Below, piece by piece: positions 61,301 to 64,000 of a stretch of 64,000 nucleotides of DNA; position 1 is the stretch's first letter; each line of letters begins with the position of its first letter. The stretch comes from Antilocapra americana. Lineage: Eukaryota > Chordata > Mammalia > Artiodactyla > Antilocapridae. A program made the translations under genes and the position numbers. Below the pieces are notes generated by a model. It ran no database searches and had not been told where the DNA came from. It worked only from the letters and a program-made list of their open reading frames with translations. The stretch lies in assembly GCA_007570785.1 (NCBI GenBank), contig ML664161.1, forward strand, positions 7,696,277-7,760,276. The letters run 5' to 3'.

Positions 61301-63528
61301 TTAGTGTTATAAATGCCTTTAATACAGTCAAATAGGGCAGGTAATCTATTAGTAACATTTTTTTTTTTCCTTGGAGGTACTTCTTCCTGAATCCTCCACT
61401 GTCCCACTCTGCTTGGACTAATTTCTCTCTCTCTCTCTCTCTCCACACATACACACACAAAGTGGTTTTGTTTCTCTGGAGAACTCTGGCTAATACAGGT
61501 GGGTTATAAATTACTAAGTGAAAAAAAATGTTTCTTTTATAACTCTGACGGCCTTGCTCCATTGTCTTCTAATCTTCCAGCATTGCTATAAGTCCCAGGC
61601 CATCTAATTCTGGGTCTATTACTTGTAAACTGTTTATTAACTTATTGTTTATTTATGGTTGCATGGTACAGCTTGTGGGGTCTTAGTTCCCTGACCAGAG
61701 GTCAAAACAAGACTTTGGCAGTGAGAGCATGGAGCCCCAACCACTGGACCACCAGGGGATTATTTACTTGTAGTTTGAAAGCTTTAAGAGCCTTCTCACT
61801 TCCTGGGTACTAAAATCTCATGCTGCTGTGTCTTCTCGTACATCTTTTTTCTTTCATTTTTCAGAATCTCATTCATTTTCATAAACTGGGTACTCAGTGA
61901 ATCTTTTTATTTGGAGATTTTTGAGGTCTTAATTCTAGAAACTTTTCTTGTATTTTTTTCTTTGATGCCTTCTTCCCCTTCCATTTCGTAATTTCTCTTT
62001 TTCCTAAAACTCATGTAACTTAGATTTTGAACCACTTGGATTGAATCTTTTTGTTCTCTTACACACCCTCTCCTTTTTCTTTTCATTCCACTTTCTAGGA
62101 TATTTCTTATCTTTATCTTCCAACCCTTTTATTATACTTTTTATTCTTGCCTATATATTTTAATTTCCAAGGTGTTTTCCTTATTCTCTGAATGACATTC
62201 TCCAACCTTGTTTCATATTTTTTCTTTTTTTTAAACCCTATTCTTCTTTTATGGAAATGGTATTTTTAATCTCCCTGAAGTTATTACAGTTTCTTTAAAA
62301 AAAATTTTTTTTTGTTCCACTCTTCATTACCCTTGTTTCCTCTAAAGTCCCTTCTTTCTAAGTTTCCTTCCTATTAGCAGATTTCCCCACTGCATGCTAT
62401 TATAAGCTTATCAACTGATGGGTTTCACTTATAAGGTGGTTAGATAGCATGCTCTTTTCACAATATGCCAGATATTACTACCTGAACATCTTTTCTTTCT
62501 GGCCATTTAGTTGACCCAAAACAATTGTTTAATCTCTTGCTTGGGGACATAGCATGACTGGCAACATTTGGGGAGCGAAGCAGGATAAGAAGGTGTGTGT
62601 GTATTAGCGTGTCCTCATAATTCATTATTCCCCATCAATAGACTGGCTGTGCCCCCCTGTCATCCTCTGCTGCAGTCAGGCAGGGTGGCTGCCTGCCTGA
62701 GTTCTGCAGGATTTGCTGTTCATTAGCTTTCCAACAGTCCTCCAATTTTCAGTCCCACCCTCACCTACACCTCAAATACACCTGGGGCCTCAGGTCCTAG
62801 GCCTTTCTGGGCTCTGTTGAGTGACTGGGTTGATTTTGATGACTTTCCTCAGAGCAGGCTTAGAGTTCAGCATCTCCTGATCAGTTAGGTCTATTCCAAG
62901 CCATCTGACTACTCTTGTTCAATCTGTTGACATCTCCTGCTGTTATCCGGTTTATCTTCTTCTGGTTCCTTTGTCCTTATGGGTTGACAGCATTTTTATT
63001 CCTTTATTGTCATTTTAATGGGTCTTTGGGAGGGAGTCAAACTGGTGCCTAGGACTTTACTCTGAATGCACTCTTTGAAGCTCATCAATCTGACTTTTGG
63101 GGAAATAATGCAAGTGTATTTAAGGTTCCAGCAGGGGGAGGGAATCGGGAGGGAGGAGGGAGGGGGGTTCTGGAGGGGGAGCGTATGTAAACCCATGGCG
63201 GTTTCATGTCAATGTATGGCAAAACCAACACAATAAAGTAAAGAAAATTTAAAAAAAAAAAAACAAAAAAAAAGGTTCCAGCAGTGTCTCAAACTGGTCA
63301 CAGATGCATCACCAGTATCTGATGGAAAAAAACTGAATGAAACTTAACTGAGTAATTTGGATGGAACAAACAATTCCATATCTTGAGACTTACCAACTTT
63401 GTAATGTATACAGCCTTCCAAGTCTCCCACAGTGATCCAGCCTTGTTTCTTTTCTACTTCTGGGTCATTGTGTAGTATTCTGTTTCTTAACCATGAAAGA
63501 TAGTAAACTCGTAACTTATTCTTCTTTC
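52219..63528 (-). CDS. TNIK: TNIK kinase, last six coding exons (C-terminal CNH domain)
   Basis: TNIK is a germinal-centre-kinase-family Ser/Thr kinase acting in Rap2, JNK and Wnt/TCF4 signalling and at synapses (known). Its N-terminal kinase and middle region lie beyond the right edge. The six exons here (135, 101, 150, 160, 140 and 84 nt) join in one frame of 255 codons plus stop and encode the end of the citron homology (CNH) domain, a beta-propeller that binds small GTPases. Key phrases are [80 protein letters not shown] and [20 protein letters not shown]. The paralogues MINK1 and MAP4K4 share this end, but NRNxxMNW at the C-terminus and the SLC2A2 neighbour point to TNIK. All inspected splice phases agree. 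Confidence 0.95.
52303..54471 (-). other. TNIK last intron
   Basis: 2.2 kb, no young repeats recognised; an A-run lies at 52783-52794. Short open frames only. Confidence 0.85.
54472..54611 (-). CDS. TNIK: TNIK exon, second from the end (CNH)
   Basis: 140 nt: (A)[46 protein letters not shown]. Acceptor ttttgacag; donor gtaaat, phase 0 into the last exon. Confidence 0.97.
54612..54858 (-). other. TNIK short intron (247 bp)
   Basis: Compact intron with a 16-T run at 54754-54769 (A16 in the transcript) and no other feature. Confidence 0.9.
54859..55018 (-). CDS. TNIK: TNIK exon, third from the end (CNH)
   Basis: 160 nt: [53 protein letters not shown] plus one base. Acceptor ttctag; donor gtaggtt. 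Confidence 0.97.
55019..56794 (-). other. TNIK intron with two MIR relics
   Basis: MIR-like relics at 55255-55440 (gaagtgactgcatctcagag, gatttgagcacattctc) and 56130-56345 (gatgataaccctatgtgat, agatgtgaaagctgagggc). The remainder, including 55450-56120, is unassigned. Confidence 0.8.
56795..56944 (-). CDS. TNIK: TNIK exon, fourth from the end (CNH)
   Basis: 150 nt, 50 codons in phase 0: [50 protein letters not shown]. The frame requires the acceptor ttttaaag before 56944, which has a weak pyrimidine tract. A second AG ten bases inside (cttttgcag, at 56935-56936) would break the frame. Donor gtaagttcc. Confidence 0.93.
56945..59150 (-). other. TNIK intron without young repeats
   Basis: 2.2 kb in which I recognise no Bov-tA, BovB or CHR copy, unlike most introns here. 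No coding frame with support. Confidence 0.75.
59151..59251 (-). CDS. TNIK: TNIK exon, fifth from the end (CNH)
   Basis: 101 nt encode [20 protein letters not shown], then [14 protein letters not shown]. Acceptor attacag; donor gtaag after AAG, phase 0. [13 protein letters not shown] is characteristic of the TNIK/MINK1/MAP4K4 CNH domain. Confidence 0.96.
59311..59533 (+). repeat. Bov-tA/Bov-A SINE
   Basis: ggttcccgatgcctcagtgg to gacaccactgagcaggc with an AC-rich tail. Confidence 0.9.
59587..59755 (-). repeat. Bov-tA SINE, head truncated
   Basis: gaaagtgaaagtgaaagt end, then cgctcagttgtgtccaac to tctcccccattgcagg; the tRNA-like head is missing. Confidence 0.88.
60115..60310 (+). repeat. Ancient mammalian repeat, 3' part
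   Basis: gggccctcaccagacgctg, ttgagaaataaactgttg, ccacccagcctgtcg and gaacagactaggacag follow an old LTR-like family. Confidence 0.5.
60331..60785 (-). repeat. tRNA-derived SINE split by an L1 fragment
   Basis: Left part 60331-60424 (actggccgcatggcgcggt to ccctgcattggaaggcgg) continues at 60745-60785 (gaattcttaaccactggacc, accagggaagtccc). Confidence 0.8.
60425..60744 (-). mobile_element. L1 3'-end insertion inside a SINE
   Basis: Reverse of a ruminant L1 3' end: T-rich start, then tgcaaatttcaacatgaatc, gtccataaatctgttctctc and tccattgctgtg. tggaaggcggaatctt and tggaaggtgaattctt on either side form an aged target duplication. Confidence 0.75.
61424..61443 (+). repeat. (CT)n microsatellite
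   Basis: 20-bp CT run next to a short CA-rich stretch. Confidence 0.95.
61655..61762 (-). repeat. tRNA-derived SINE fragment
   Basis: ggttgcatggtacagcttg, cttagttccctgaccagagg and ccactggaccaccagggg, reverse orientation. Confidence 0.8.
63135..63271 (+). mobile_element. Short young L1 insertion with 13-bp target duplication
   Basis: Only the last ~115 bp of a ruminant L1 (ggcggtttcatgtcaatg, ggcaaaaccaacacaataaa) plus a poly-A tail with one C. Flanked by perfect aaggttccagcag copies at 63122-63134 and 63272-63284. Confidence 0.95.
63394..63528 (-). CDS. TNIK: TNIK exon, sixth from the end (CNH)
   Basis: 135 nt encode (G)[15 protein letters not shown], then [15 protein letters not shown], then [14 protein letters not shown]. 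Acceptor ttttaacag; donor gtaagtc. Both ends split codons (G|GA at the start, G|TT with the next exon). It is the first TNIK exon visible from the right edge. Confidence 0.96.
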
Positions 63529-64000
63529 CTGTTAAAATAACAGAGCTTTAATTTCAAGGTCTGGAGACAGCTTTTTCTCTTAATCCTTCCCCATCTCCAT
63601 TTTATTTTTATTTACAATTGTGTGCATGTGTGAAGGCATAATAACCAGTGTCTCCAGCATGATCAAAGTATTGCATCTGCCAGAACTTATGATTAAAACA
63701 GGTTTAAGTGTTTGGGGCAAATAATCATTGTATAATTTGGTCACCTGATGTGAACTGCCAACTCATTGGAACAGATCCTGATGCTGGCCAAAGGAGAAGG
63801 GGACAGCAGAGGATTAGATGGTTAGACGGCATCACTGACTCAATGGACATGAATTTGAGCAAACACCAGGAGACAGTGGAGGACAGAGGAGGCTGGTGTG
63901 CTATAGTTCACGGGGTCACAAAGAGTCAGACATGACTTAGTGACTGAAGAACAACAACACCTTTTTACTTTCTGGTGGCTTCTTTTTTTTCTTTCACATG
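63529..64000 (-). other. TNIK intron, partial, with BovB end
   Basis: Starts after the acceptor of the 63394-63528 exon and continues off the right edge; contains the BovB piece at 63743-63952. Confidence 0.85.
63743..63952 (+). mobile_element. BovB LINE 3' fragment
   Basis: aactcattggaacagatcctg through gcatcactgactcaatgg to cagacatgacttagtgac, ending in aacaacaac. The open frame across it is the decayed BovB C-terminus. Confidence 0.85.

Larger units (their letters stand above)
59252..63393 (-). other. TNIK intron rich in retroelements
   Basis: 4.1 kb with SINEs (59311-59533, 59587-59755, 60331-60785 interrupted, 61655-61762), old repeat pieces (60115-60310, 61445-61500), an L1 insert (60425-60744), a CT run (61424-61443) and a short young L1 insert (63135-63271). 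61770-63120 is T-rich and unassigned. Confidence 0.85.

Overview
The window is vertebrate nuclear DNA from a ruminant, probably a bovid or other pecoran. Split exons with GT/AG borders match two mammalian genes. The intervening DNA is full of BovB (RTE-type) LINE fragments, Bov-tA/Bov-A tRNA-derived SINEs and CHR-type SINEs, a mixture typical of ruminants. I cannot name the species from sequence alone. Two runs of ten N (12875-12884 and 38709-38718) mark assembly joins.

Two protein-coding genes lie in tandem on the minus strand. (1) SLC2A2 (GLUT2, facilitative glucose transporter) occupies positions 1 to about 27870. Exons 1-8 are present (27527-27541, 19761-19853, 16214-16470, 9466-9590, 6231-6346, 5187-5349, 4523-4710, 818-922). 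All splice phases agree and together give 354 codons, from the initiator Met into the TM7/TM8 region. The exons coding for the rest of the protein lie beyond the left edge. (2) TNIK (TRAF2- and NCK-interacting kinase) enters from the right edge. Its last six coding exons (63394-63528, 59151-59251, 56795-56944, 54859-55018, 54472-54611, 52219-52302) encode the C-terminal part of the CNH domain, followed by a long 3'UTR that probably ends near 46545. The order agrees with the human 3q26 neighbourhood, where SLC2A2 and TNIK are adjacent on the same strand.

Layout: 1-27.5 kb is SLC2A2 with introns rich in SINEs and BovB. 27.5-27.9 kb is the 5'UTR and proximal promoter. 27.9-46.5 kb is intergenic, with many SINEs, one large BovB copy, L2/MIR relics and a small CpG-dense patch at 29.16-29.65 kb. 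46.5-52.2 kb is the inferred TNIK 3'UTR, almost free of repeats. 52.2-64 kb holds the TNIK terminal exons and introns.

The most notable items are: an apparent GC-AG intron after SLC2A2 exon 2; a CA-repeat starting next to the exon 4 donor; a 5'-truncated PRAME-family retrocopy in SLC2A2 intron 3 with an uninterrupted 193-codon frame, poly(A) signal, A-rich tail and 8-bp target duplication; a near-identical direct repeat in intron 1; paired ATCRAT (ONECUT-type) motifs in the SLC2A2 leader; a tandem acceptor in TNIK; and several well-resolved nested transposon insertions. I found no prokaryotic-type system, CRISPR array, RNA gene or plainly new gene family. The interest here lies in splice architecture and retrotransposition.
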